A DNA stretch of 64,000 nt from Amborella trichopoda (taxonomy: Eukaryota > Streptophyta > Magnoliopsida > Amborellales > Amborellaceae). A program made the position numbers and the translations under genes. This document shows, piece after piece, positions 13,001-25,300 of the stretch (position 1 is the stretch's first letter; the number at the start of each line of letters is the position of its first letter). The stretch spans positions 3,271,962 through 3,335,961 of the forward strand of contig NW_006499801.1 in assembly GCF_000471905.2 (NCBI RefSeq), in the 5' to 3' direction. Under the pieces are notes generated by a model. The model ran no database searches. It was given only the letters and a program-made list of their open reading frames with translations, and was not told the origin of the DNA.

Positions 13001-13390
13001 GGGAAAAGTTTATATAAGGTTGCAACCTTAAAATATAGAATCACATATCTACCTCAAAAATCTATCAAAAATGTTGTTTTAATGTTAAAAAAACCCTCTA
13101 ATCAATCATCTCGACATTGAGATGTATGAATATGAAAAAAAAAAAAGTTTTTGAGTCCCGAAAATAGCGCATCTTGTAACACATTATCTAAACTGTCACT
13201 TTCAAGATTTTCATATATTTATAGATCTACTTGATTTTAACTATTTTTGGAATTTAAAATTTTCTAATTACGTATGAAAATAGATTTTAAGATAATATTA
13301 AGAATTTTTTATAACAAAATTATATAATAAATTTTTAAGATGCGCCTTAATTGGATTGTTTAAGGTTGCATCCTTATAGAAACCGCACCC
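13001..13390. mobile_element. 390-bp MITE, family A, copy 1
   Basis: A perfect 9-bp duplication, TTGTTTTAA, lies at 12992-13000 and 13391-13399. Ends are GGGAAAAGTTTATATAAGG and, reversed, GGGTGCGGTTTCTATAAGG. The interior carries the family signature ATCATCTCGACATTGAGATG and a GTGCATCTTG-like block. Nine-bp duplications point to Mutator-like mobilisation. Confidence 0.85.
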
Positions 13391-13716
13391 TTGTTTTAAT
13401 GCTTTACGTTTATGTTGCCAAACTAAAAGCAATGCTGGGATTATGCACAAATTAAAACAATAACAAGAATTGCATAGTTTAAACATAAAAAAGGGATAAA
13501 AATCCTGAGCTAATTTACCGATCTTGAATGAGAGTATGTGTATTTTGTCAAATTGCTCTTTTTAAATAAGTTATTTTGCATTTGTTCATGTCCTAGATAT
13601 GGCCCCTCGTTTCGGGAACAAGCTGAAAAGACAAAAGAAAAAAAGAAAAGAAGGGCAAATAATATTGATATTCTCCCCAACATCCTTCATTTCAATTTTT
13701 TCTATAATTTTTTTAA

Positions 13717-14126
13717 GGGTTTTGTAGGTTGTATCACTTGTGGTGTAAACCCTTAAAATGCTCAATATTTTTGAACATTTAGATACCCTTATCGTATAGT
13801 ATAATAACTTTTTGTTTCGGGGTATTTTAAGCAATTAGTCAATGGTGAACTATAAATTCTTCATAGAAACAAAATCATTTATTAATAATAGCGGACAATG
13901 ACATCACCGATATGGTATGTGACATCACCACAAAATGCATTAATTGTTTTTAACTACTAATAAAATACCACTACTTTTTATAAAAATATCCATTCTATCT
14001 ACGATTCTAAATGACAAAAAATACCCCTACTTGAAAAAATTTGTATTACAATTCAACGGTATTTTAGTGTCAAAAGTTGAACACTTTAAAGGTATACACC
14101 ACTAAGTGGTGTAGCCTAATAAAACC
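13717..14126. mobile_element. 410-bp foldback/MITE element
   Basis: Inverted ends share a CACTTGTGGTGTA/CACTTAGTGGTGTA block about 20 bp in from each end. The element starts GGGTTTTGTAGG and ends CCTAATAAAACC. The flanking 9-mers TTTTTTTAA and TTTTTGTTA match at 7 of 9 positions, so a decayed duplication is plausible. The interior is AT-rich with no coding frame. Confidence 0.6.
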
Positions 14127-14342
14127 TTTTTGTTAATACTTGTCTACATATATCCAAAGTGCCTCTACTTCGGATTCTGAAGTTTTTTTGTTTTAGCATT
14201 GACTCTGAAGTTGAGTTTGGGAGAGTTTAAAGTTGAGTATTCCAATAACTTGGCATCATGAGGGTGTCAATTTCTAACTTTCATTTGAAACTTCATCTTC
14301 GGATCTTGTTATGAGAGGTTTTTGTCATTAACATAATTTTTT

Positions 14343-15825
14343 GAGAAAATATCTCCATATATTTTATTTTTAAGTTTCATTTCACGATAGACTTGAGGTT
14401 TTAGAAGATATCTCGAGGCATAAAAATTGTAGATTTTATTTCTAATCCCCTGAACTACTTTAATCATGTTTTTTTTGGGTCGAACAAATCTAAAAAGACA
14501 TGTCTTTTCTAAAAGCCATCCTCCCAAGTTCTCTCTTTTTCTCTCCTCACATCCCTTCTCTTTCTCTCCCAGTCTTTCTTATCTCTAACCTTTCACTCTC
14601 TCTCCTCCCGCTTTCTCTCTCTTCATATTTTCCATCTCTCATATCACTCTCTCTCTCCTCCCAACTATATAAAAAGTATCACACTCTCTCTCCTCCTTAC
14701 TCTTTGTCTCCACATTTTCCATCTCTCCACTCACTCTCTCTCCTCCCAAAAACATAATAAGTATCACTCTTTCTATCTACATTTTACATCTCTCCTCATA
14801 CTCTCTCCTCCCAAATACACAATATCATTCTTTCTCTCCACATTTCTCAACGCTCCTCTCACTCTCTCTTCTCCCAAATATACAGTAAGTATACACAGAG
14901 AAAGAGAGACGTTTCCCATATATCCCTTCACTCCCTTTCCTCCCAAATACATAATAAGCATCACTATTTCTCTCTACATTTCCCATCTCTCTTCATACTC
15001 TCTCCTCCCAAATGTACAGTAAGTATCACTCTTTCTCTCTACATTTCTCAATTCTCATCTCACTCTCTCTCCTCCCAAATACACAAAAAGTATACAGAGA
15101 GAAAAAGAGATGTTTCCCATATCTCCCTTCACTCCCTCTCCCGAATACATAATAAGTATATGATCTCTCCCCTCTCTCTCTCATCCCAAATACACATTAA
15201 GTATATAGAAATAAACTCACTCTCTCTCCTCCAAAATACACAATAAGTATATGATCTCTCCCCTCGCTCTCTCTCATCCCAAATATATACTAAGTATACG
15301 GAAAGAAAGATAAATGTTTGGATAAACACAAAAAAATACACAATAAGTATATGGAGAGAGGAAAATATACAATAAGTATACAGAGAGAAAGATAAATGTT
15401 GCGATAAATACATGGAGAGAGATAGGTGTTTGGTGGTGAGAGGCTACTGGGAGAAGAGAGAGATGTTTGTATGAATGGAGAGAGAGGTATTTGGATAAAT
15501 AGGGAAGAAAGGGAGAGAGGTATTTGGATAAACACAAAAGAAAATAGATGTTTGGTAGTGAGAGATTATTCAAAGGAGAGAGAGAGGTATTTGAATCAAC
15601 ACGAGATGAGAGAGAGAATGAAACACATAGCAAGATAGAGAAAAAAGAAGTTTGGAGTATATAAATGGAGAGAGAAGGGATTGGATTTAAAAACAACATG
15701 TCTTTATCACATTTGTTTTGGTTAAAAAATAGGTTTAAAATAGCAAGGGGTTGAAAGATATTGTTTGAAACCTTAGGTTTATTAATAAATGAAATCTAAA
15801 AATAAGAGATATGGAGATATTTCCC
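14343..15825. mobile_element. 1.48-kb foldback element with purine/pyrimidine tandem-repeat interior
   Basis: A perfect 9-bp duplication, TAATTTTTT, flanks the element at 14334-14342 and 15826-15834. The ends are GAGAAAATATCTCCATAT and, reversed, GGGAAATATCTCCATAT. The arms stay similar inward for about 180 bp, including an AAAGACATGT block on each side. Between the arms the plus strand is pyrimidine-rich minisatellite (about 14520-15300, units like CTCTCTCCTCCCAAATACAC). It then becomes purine-rich (about 15300-15690, units like GAGAGAGGTATTTGGATAAA), so the interior also tends to fold back. The many open frames here are an effect of the biased composition. Confidence 0.85.
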
Positions 15826-15931
15826 TAATTTTTTCTCAAGATCCAAAGTTGTCCAAAATCTTAAACACAACTTCAAGATTCAAGGTCTACGAGCAATTTG
15901 AGAACAAAATGGGTGAAGAATATAATGACAA

Positions 15932-16322
15932 CGAAAAGTTTATATAAGGTTGCAACCTTAAAATGTAGAACTACGGATGCACCTAAAAAATCCATCGAAA
16001 AATGTTGTTTCAGTATTGAAAAATCTTCTGATTGATCATCTCGACGTCGAGATGTATGACTACGAAACATAAAAGGATTTTGAGTATCATAAATAGTGCA
16101 TCTTAGAACATACTATCTACACCGTCCATTTTCAATATTTCATATGTTTGTAGATCTACTTGATTTTGACCATTTTTGAAATTTAAAATTTATAATTAGA
16201 TATAAAAATAGATTTTGAGATCATTCTAAGACATTTTACATCAACATTATATATTATGAAAAAATTTGAAGGTGCACCTTAGTTGGATTATTTAAGATTG
16301 CAACTTTATGGAAACCACACCC
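15932..16322. mobile_element. 391-bp MITE, family A, copy 2
   Basis: Flanked by TAATGACAA and TAATAACAA (8 of 9 identical). Starts CGAAAAGTTTATATAAGG and ends GGAAACCACACC. Collinear with the copy at 13001-13390, including the GATCATCTCGACGTCGAGATG centre. Confidence 0.85.
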
Positions 16323-16596
16323 TAATAACAAACTTTTAAAATAATAATTTATATTTTAAATTACTCGATAAAAATTTGATGGGTCAATAGTCCACCTATA
16401 TTGCTATACATTTTAAGTGCCCTAACTATAATAAGGTTTACTCTTTTATAAATATCGGTGATTTGGGGGATATGCGACAAAATGAAATGCGCACGGGATG
16501 GTGTCAGTGATCAGTACAGAATCAGAAAAGCCACGCCACCGTCATTTAACTTGCACTTGCAATGGGTACTTCGGTCTTTTTACACCATTTTGACTT

Positions 16597-16989
16597 GGGT
16601 GTGGTTTGCTTAGAGCCTAGGCTCTACACAATCAAATTAGAGCCTACTTTCCAATAATATTGAGAAATATGGTTTCAATATTAAAAATATTTGTGATAGC
16701 CTTACAATAGATTTTCATATTTATTTATAAATTTTAAAGATTAAAAAATAGTGTAGATCGACATATTTATGAAAACTTGAAAATTTTGAAAATTGACGGT
16801 TAAAAAACAAATCACAAAATACACTATTTTCAAAACTTGAAATCCATTTTTTTCTCATCTCCATGCATCTTGATATCGAGATGATCAATTTAAAGATATT
16901 TCGGCATCAAAACAACCTCTTCTAGTGTAATTTTTGAGATAGGCTCAAATTTGTTTCGTTTAGAACCCCGCTCTATATAAACTTTTCCC
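16597..16989. mobile_element. 393-bp MITE, family A, copy 3, opposite orientation
   Basis: Starts GGGTGTGGTTTGC and ends ATATAAACTTTTCCC. The terminal repeats carry the AGAGCCTAGGCTCTA version of the subterminal motif. The length matches the other copies. The flanking 9-mers match at only 6 positions, so this looks like an older insertion. Confidence 0.75.
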
Positions 16990-17826
16990 TTTAGATATTT
17001 TTGTTTGACCGAATCATCCTAGCTTTCCCTGCAGCACCTAAATCATTAGCAGCAAAGACCCAAAAAAAAACTTTTTGTACCAATTCCCAAATTACGCGTA
17101 CGACTTGCCGAAAAATCGGGTTTGGTGCGGCCGCGGATCTATTGTACCTGGTGATGCGGCATCATAGAATCCCGCCAAAAGTTTGGGTTTGGCGCCATAT
17201 ATTCTTATATCGAATTTTTCTACCCTGCAAAAATGTAACTTGGAACCTGATGCGAAGTAAAGGTGAAGGATTTAAATGTATGGTCCAAAAAATGTATTAC
17301 GATATAAGTTTATTTTAAGAGTTAAGAATCTTCTTTTTGTTTGTCATGTTAGAAATGAAAATCATTTTTATGATTGTCAAATATGAGATGATTTATTTTG
17401 TAGGTTTTTCAAAGCTAAAATTGCATTTTCTGACAAAACTTGAAATATGATTTCGTAGAGTGAAAATAATTCAAAATACCAGACGAATACTTTGTTGCAG
17501 GCGAACCTTTAGCGCAGTCCAAATATACCAACAAAAAAAAAAAAAAAATTAAAGTATGCCCCATTTAAGTCCACAAGAAGGTGCTTCATTAGAGGTTTCA
17601 TGTTATTATTTGTTTTGTAATTTACTAATATTGGGCTTATTTTATTTTTATTTTGATTTTTTTTTATCATAGATTCTTTCATTGTTTATAACATATGGAA
17701 TTATCATAAATTAATAGTATTATCACTATTTAATTTGTATAATAGAGTATTTATAGAATAAGATAATAATTAAAAATGTTATATCAATTGTGTGTGTGTG
17801 TATATATATATATTTACACACTTACT
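16990..17826. other. Intergenic stretch, nothing recognised
   Basis: An open frame at 17001-17318 has no recognisable similarity. A (GT)n(TA)n tract lies near 17790-17812. Confidence 0.5.
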
Positions 17827-18331
17827 GGGGAATGATTCCATGCAACGGTTATATAGTAGTATAATGCAACCATCTTTAAAAACCATATTAGAGACATTTG
17901 TTTGACACAAATTTTTAAATGTACATTCTTTTCATTATGAAGAACAATCACAAAAATTTTTGTTTTGAAAAAATGCTCTAGAAAGTTTTCATTCTAGCCC
18001 AATTAATTTAAGCCATCCATTTTATTGAGATCGTTAGATATAGGTCTCAGAAGGATTTTTTTATTCCCGAAATTTTTATATAGCATTATCATCATTAGAT
18101 TAATAATGCCAAACATGAAAAATGTGATTTTGAATTCGTTAAGGCCTAGATCTTGAAGTTCTCCAAATGGATGGTCGAGATTCATCGTTGGATGGGTACT
18201 AATAGGATTGACTATAAGGATGAATAGAATGTGTGTGCAAAATTTTGGGTCATATAAATGCTAAAAATATTATTTTTTAGAGGTGTGGTTGCATTATACT
18301 ACTATACAACCGTTGCATTAGATCATTTCCC
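17827..18331. mobile_element. 505-bp foldback/MITE element
   Basis: The terminal inverted repeats are about 45 bp. The left contains ATGCAACGGTTATATAGTAG and TATAATGCAACC, and the right end reversed contains the same with one or two changes. The element starts GGGGAATGATT and ends ATCATTTCCC. The flanking 9-mers ACACTTACT and ATACTTGAT match at 6 of 9. No coding frame is recognised. Confidence 0.8.
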
Positions 18332-18512
18332 ATACTTGATAGTTAACCAAATTTTACTTAATTTTGTTATTGTATTATAATATAAAAATATGAAGATATC
18401 ATCATCCGAGCTTTACTCCGCTATTTGGGATGGGCAAAAAATATGTGGACAAAATATAGAAGATAAATATTGGCTGGTATATAAATATGAAATTAAAACA
18501 TCAAAAAATAAA

Positions 18513-18940
18513 GATAAAAGTTTATATAAAGCTGAAACCTTAAAAATATCATTAAAGTGCATCTCAAAAATCTATTTTGATGTTGTAAAATGCCTCAAAT
18601 AAATCATCTCGACACAAAAAAGTATTAATATATATAAAAAGAGATTTTGAGTATCAAAATAATACATTTGCAACGCATTATGCGTATCTTCAATTTGAAG
18701 ATTTTTATATTTTTATAGATCTACGTGATTTGAACCTTTTGTTAAAGTTTCCATTTCTATAATTAGATATAGATTTTCCCTCGAAAATTTTGACAACAAA
18801 ATTATATCTAAAGATAGTGGGTGTGGTTTCTATAAGCTCGCAACCTTAAACAATCCAAGTAAGGTTGCAAATATAAAATCTAGAGGTGTACCTTATTTAT
18901 TTTGATAGTTCAAGGATGCACCCTCGTCTAAACCGCATCT
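18513..18940. mobile_element. MITE, family A, copy 4 (rearranged)
   Basis: A 9-bp duplication, AAAAATAAA, lies at 18504-18512 and 18941-18949, although it sits in low-complexity DNA. The left end is AAAAGTTTATATAAAGC. Toward the right there are two successive end-like blocks (near 18825 and 18900), so one end has been duplicated or a second element is nested. An AAAAT/AAAGAT tandem tract follows to about 19010. Confidence 0.65.
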
Positions 18941-19329
18941 AAAAATAAAAATAAAAATAAAAATAAAAGTAAAAGATAAAAGATAAAAGATAAAAGATAA
19001 AAGATAAAAGAGGATCTATTGAAACATAAAATAGATTCTAGCACAAACAAGGTATAATTACAAATAGGAAATATAAATTGAAAAATTTCCACAAAAATTG
19101 AGAAATTTTAATGTTTCTCCAAACTTCCGTGGCATTTTCCTGATTTTCCAAATTTTTGCTTGCAGGCCCCTTTTCTCTCTCTGGTTTTTCCCATTCTATT
19201 ATCCTTCAATTCCTAGAGAGAGATGGAGTCTGGTTGTAAATCTGGAGAGAGAAAAGAGAGCGGGCGGAAATGTAGAAGAGAGAGAGGGAGCTCGTTGGTA
19301 ATTCTATGAGAGAGAAACCCTAGGACTCT

Positions 19330-19341
19330 ATGGCTCTGTAG
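19330..19341 (+). other. Minimal upstream ORF (Met-Ala-Leu-stop) in the helicase leader
   Basis: ATG GCT CTG TAG lies 18 bases before the helicase start codon. The truncated duplicate at 1776-1787 has ATG GCT GTG TAG at the matching place, so the short frame survived the divergence of the two copies. Confidence 0.6.
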
Positions 19342-19358
19342 AATTGAGAGGAGCTCCA

Positions 19359-22300
19359 ATGGCTGTTAGAGTTATGGCTAAAAAGGAGCTTCTGGTTTGT
19401 TGGAGACGATTAGTGGAATTTGAAGACCAAGCAGCAGATGATTCTAGTAAAATTAAGCGTTTTCGCAAGACTAAGGAAGAATGGTAACCCTAATCTCCTG
19501 TTTTTGTTTTTCTTAATAAAAAATACGTTTTTTTTTTTCGTTCTCTTGCAGTTTTTTTACTAGCTGGAGTGATATTTTGTATCATTGGTGCAATTTGTAA
19601 TGATAGAGGTGACGAATTTGAATATTGCTTCTTGGGTGGGTGATTAGCTTTTATAGTTGGAAATTGTTTTTATTTGATTGGTATTCACATGCACATGATT
19701 TATATAATGGGATGCGTTTGAACCTAATGTAGTTAAAACCGGGTTAGAATAGAATGTTGTTTTGTTGGTTTGAATGATTATTATTTTTTTAAACTTTCAT
19801 TTCACAGCAGAGCCCTTTTCAATTGTATCTTTTAAATTAATCAAATTGTTTACTTTCCGGTTAATCTTAGCAAGATTGATATAAGATTGACAGTGTGATG
19901 TATACTGTTTTGTGGTTGTTTGTTTCAAAGGTGGGTGATTAACTCTTAGAAAATAGAAAACAAGAAGGTTGCCTAGTTAACTACCCTTTTTATTTTTTAT
20001 GAAATTGAACTTTGCTTCTTGCAATCCTTGTATAGCAACCAATGTTACGACCCTTTTTCTTTTTTATGAAATTAAACTTTGCTTCTTGCAATCCTTCTAT
20101 AGCAACCAATGTTCAGAAACATGGCTCGGACTTGGGACTTGGCAGGGTACCAAGTCTGAGTCGTGCATGCTGATTCGGCCAAGTCTGAACAAATTATAAT
20201 ACTAAAATGTAGGAACCCAGCTGAATATGGCTGGTTTCTACTCAATTCAGCTTGAGTCCGTGTAAGTTGGGTGATCCTAATGGACTCACCTGAGTTTCAG
20301 AACACTGATAGCAAGTCCGAGCCTCGACAGGGTACCAGTTGTGCATGCTGATTTGGCTGAGTCTTTCAGGGATTCGGCCGAGTCTGAACAAATTATAATA
20401 CTAAAATGTAGGAACCCAGCTGAGTTTGGCTGGTTTCTACTCAACTCGGCTTGAGTCTGTGTAAGTCGGGTGATCCTAATGGACTCGCCTGAGTTTCAGA
20501 ACACTGATAGCAAACATCTGATTCTTTGGATTCGTTGTCTGCTTGAGTTGATTGAAATTTGTAAATTCTTTATGTGTATTTCCCAATCTTCTTCTTAATC
20601 ATCTTAAATGTTGCCCATGTGAATTGGAAAGAATTCTGTTGGTTTTGGTCATATATCACTAACTTTATTTATTATCCTTTTTCATTGTTTCTGTTTTATC
20701 TTGTTGGAGCCATGATGCGATAAATATGTTTCAGCATAATACTTTGGGCGTTAAAATTGTTCTATGCAGGTTCTCAGATGCTTTCAACTATTTGATTCAA
20801 TTGTCCGTGGAAAACCATATATGGTGTGGCAATCGGGAACTAATGGGCCCTCTTCTTGAGACCTTCCATGACTATTCAAAGGATGAGAACGATAATTCAC
20901 CATTAAAAGATCTCTACCAGAGGATCTCTTTGGAACTAAGGAGATGTGCCCAGTGCATTACTCAGCACCATGAAGCTCAAGAAATGTATAGAAAGGATTT
21001 CGATCTAGATACTGTGCAGCCTCTTCTTAATATTTTACAAACCCTTGATGAAGAAAGGGTGACTGAGCACCTTAAGGAGATCAACTCAAAAGTTACTAGG
21101 AGAGAATATGATCCTGAGAAAGACCATGCTGAAGTTGCATGTGTTTTGTTTGAAGTATGCTTGGTCAAACTGAAACTTTTTTTTTTCATTTTTGAACTGC
21201 TATTTCAAACTGAAAGTATCTATTGCATTTGTTGCATGTTAAAATAATATGATGTACGGCTCTGCTATCTATGATGAAAATATTCATTTAGATATGCTAA
21301 AGCTAATTGCGTTTGTGTTTGCAAGATGTAATTTTTATTCCTAGGAATGACTAGCAACTATTCCACTAAATTTTGTCTTGTTCTGTAGAACTTGATGAAG
21401 AAAATGATCACCGCTAATAGTAATGGTACCATTTCAATTGCCTTGTTACATGATTACCAGTGGAAAATTCTAGAATCATTGCGGATTTGAACTATTGATA
21501 ATGTTGTTATTGTTTTTTAACATTTTTTTTATCCAAAACTATCGTGAAGGACTTTGCGGTTTTCGGCATTGATATTCAATTCATTTATTTGATTATCATT
21601 GCTCTGCATTTGTATGGGTACACTGCATAGATACCTAGGATCTATTTTTCCCATTTCTGAAATATCTGAGTACCAGTACTGGGAATTGCTGCGAAACTTC
21701 TCGAAAATTGTTTCGAAAACTTCCCTGAAACACATTCCTAGCAGCCTCCAAACCACATTTAAGTACTCTAGAAACTGTTTGTAGGGCCTCTAGATGCAAC
21801 CAACCCCCACCCCCCCTTTTCTTCTTTTTCTCCCTTTCTTGTTCTTTTCTAGTTCTCTTTTGCCCAACGTATTTTGTTTTGGAGCAGACAACTTTCAGGT
21901 GTTGTCTGTCTTACATTTTCGTCATAGGCTTATTTATATTTTGTTCTATGAGAAAATATTGGTTATTCTGTTTCCTTAGATTGTATAGATGATTCACAAG
22001 TTACAGATGATCCAATATTATTGAATATTTGTGCTACTTACGAACCCGATATCTTGTTGGATTGTATTGCTTTCCTTCCAGGTGTTGATGTTTCCTACTT
22101 TGCTCGATGACCATTCATTGGTAAATGAGTTTCAACCTTTCATAGAAGCAATGGATAGTTCACATAAACTGACTTTGGCTGTTAATCAAAAATATCCGGT
22201 AATCAAATTCTTGTCCACTTATATGCATGATGGAATTCTTTTTTCCTGCATGGTTTATTCTTCATTTACAGTGTTCCAAAATTTGGCCGCTTGGCTGCCT

Positions 22301-25300
22301 AAGTGGCCAGGAGGCCTTAGCGAATCGAATTCGCCTTCGTGGGCACCTCACGCAGACATGTGCGTGGACGCCTGCCCAGACGCTCACCTAGGTCCGCCGT
22401 CTGCCTAGTCGGGACACTTGGCAAAAATTGAGAGAAAAAAAAAGAAGTAAAAAAGAAGATCTTTAGAAAAAGATCTTCTCTCTCTACCTATAGTGCTCCT
22501 CTCTCTCTCTCTGCATAGACATTAATGAGCATTTAATGCTGGGACAACTCATCCCCACACACTAAAATATAAGTCTATCCATTTAATATATAAAAGTATT
22601 CATTTAATAATCAATGCTTCATCAACTGCACATCTCTCTCTCTCTCTCAAAGCAAGGACATCAATTCTACCTTATACTTGTTCTCTCCCCCAGCTCTCCA
22701 GATATGAAAATCATTAATAAGCATTTATTGCAAGGACAACCCATCCCGACACACACTAAAATATGAATTTATTCATTTAATGTATAAATATGTGCATTCA
22801 AAAATTAATGTTCTAGTCCACTGAACCTCTTGCTTTCCATATATAACACCTCCTCCCCCCCCCGGTTCTTTTTCTCTCTATGTGTATCTCTCTAAATTTA
22901 ATACCCAACTCCTGGCATCTTGGGTGGCTGAACCTTTTACAACATTGTTCATTTATAAATGGATCTTTATTCTTCCTTGTAGTTTAAGATGATATTATGA
23001 CATGTTCACCAGGGTGTCTATGCTCTTCTTTTCCTTAAAAGCGAAAAGGTGCGAGCAATTGGTCATCACCTTGCTGGATGTATGGGAAAGTTGAGGTAAT
23101 ACCTATTCTCAATCATCTCGATATGGTTGGACATAGATTTTTTCTAATGAGATCATGCTACCTTGTTACTAGGTAGCCAAAGTTTTGATCTTGAGAAACC
23201 CCTTTAGTTAGCACTATAGCTATTGAAGAGTTTGCTGTCTATATGTGCCAGAGTTGGCTTCTTGATGATGTTGGTGATGTAAATCTTTTGTGACCATATT
23301 CCTTTTTTAATAGTAAAAAAAAAAATGTGATAACATTTTTTTTCCTTGTTAGTCGTTTGCTGTTGGTATCTCATTTTGGTATGGTGTGGGTGGGGTTATG
23401 ATGTAACTTTTTGAACAGACTTAGCTAAAGGCCTAAAGCCTGTTTATGGGGCAAATGAGTTTCTTATTGTACCTTAACATGCATAATGTCCATGTCCACT
23501 TACAAAGTATTGGCTTATTGACGACATCGCCACCTGCACAAACACGCTCCCTTATTTTCTGATCATAAACTGGGGAGTTGTATTGGAGATAGATCCAAAG
23601 GATGTGATAGTGGCTTCTTGTGTTTTGCTCCTAAAGCTATACTTCTTGCCCTTAATTATGTTGCTGAAAGAATCTTTTCATGCTTGTTGTTTTCATAACA
23701 TGAACATGAACCTTTCTAATTGTTGTGGTGGAGAGACTTAACTTTGCTTAAATAAAATGAATTTGTGATAATGAAATTGTCCTTTAAAAATGTATAGCTG
23801 GATTTAAAAAATCCGCATCATGAATAATGTGACTCTTATTTTTTGTTGTAGTTAATCCCATATGATATTTCATGTGTTCTAGGAAAGCAGAAGATTTGGA
23901 GCCCCTGCAGCCTTTGCTGAAAAAGTGCATAGGATTTTTGGAGACAGAAGTTCTGACCTCTACTTTGGACACTTCAAGACCCAGAGTGCAGTTTGAACGC
24001 TTAACTGTTTGGCTAGGAATCAAAGTCTTGTACGTGAAGCATATTCAGCTTATGCCCAATTTTGAGTAGTTTTTTAATTCTGGATACTTATATAGCTTCT
24101 TTGTAACCCTCGTTTGTGATCTAAAGGCTTGGTTTCTTGGAGCCTCTGGCATTTGAAGAAGGGATACTTGAAAGACATCCTACTTTTCTCAGTATCGTTC
24201 TTAACCATGTTAGTGATGATACATTGGAATTCACTCATGCAGTTACTTGTCTCAAATTTCTCTTCGAAACTCTTGGTAGGTTCAAGGCTTTTATTTATTT
24301 ATTTATTTATTTTTATTTTAGCTGTAAGTGAGGGATGCAATTCGGTTTAACTAAGAATTTTTTTTCCTTGTTTTCTTTATATATTTTTGGGTCTGCTTTT
24401 AGGATGCAAACTTTGGTTGAGGACTCCATTCTCCCCTAGTGTAATGCGAAATACATTATTGGGTCAATGTTTTCACACCAGAAGCGAGAAAAGCCATAAT
24501 CAAATATTTGATCTTTTTCAGCCATTTCTGCAGGCATGTCCATAAATTTTTGAGTATATTTTTAGTTTAGCAATATGTAGCTGGACTTCCTTGTCTTGTA
24601 CTATTTAGTTTCTCCATAGAATTGCTTGTCTTTCGAGTTCTTGTTGTTTTGGAAATGAAAGTATACCATCAGTTTCTAACTATCAAAAACAAACAATGTT
24701 TGTCAGTCCCTTGAGTCCCTTCAAGATGGCGAGCATGAAAGACAGCGCAGGCATTTTATTTATTTTCTCCTCCATCAAGTAACACAGGGCAGTAATTTCA
24801 GTTTTCTAATGAGAAAAAAGGCTCGAAAGGTTTGTTCACTTCCTTTCCTTGCTTTACTTCTTCGTATCACTTTGCAAGATGTTTAGTATTATGTACCAGA
24901 GTAGTGTGGTTGTGAATTGAAAAATTTATTTACAGTTAACATGCCCTTGCTCTTCTCTTTACAATGTCAGTATATATATTCTCGTATCTAATTTCCTTTT
25001 GCTGTTTGTTGCAAGACTGTATTTTCAGATAGCTTTTCAAATCATAGATCGTGGTTATAAGATGAACCCTCCATGCCCGCCTTCTGAATGTTCGCATGTG
25101 TGGTATGTTGACATCGAATTATCTTTGTTAAAATTACGAATTGTTTTGGATCCTTAGTGCGCTTCTTGTGTGACCTTCTGAAATTCTTCCCTTTTATTTT
25201 ATCTCTCTTTTGTTTCTACGACTAAGTATTCACTCATAGATGTTTCTGTCAATTTCTACATGGAGATCTATACAAACTGTTTGTTTTTTCCCCTTTGTTT

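Noticed and set aside
14500..15700. Several overlapping open frames in CT/GA-rich DNA
   Set aside because: Their amino acids simply mirror the dinucleotide repeats on both strands, and the region is the interior of a foldback element.
17001..17318. 105-codon frame between MITEs
   Set aside because: No family resemblance, no introns or promoter, and it begins only about 11 bp beyond the end of a transposon copy.
24534..24540. GT donor at 24538 for helicase intron 7 instead of the GC donor
   Set aside because: It adds four bases and shifts the frame. The GC donor gives the conserved PFLQ-SLESLQ join.
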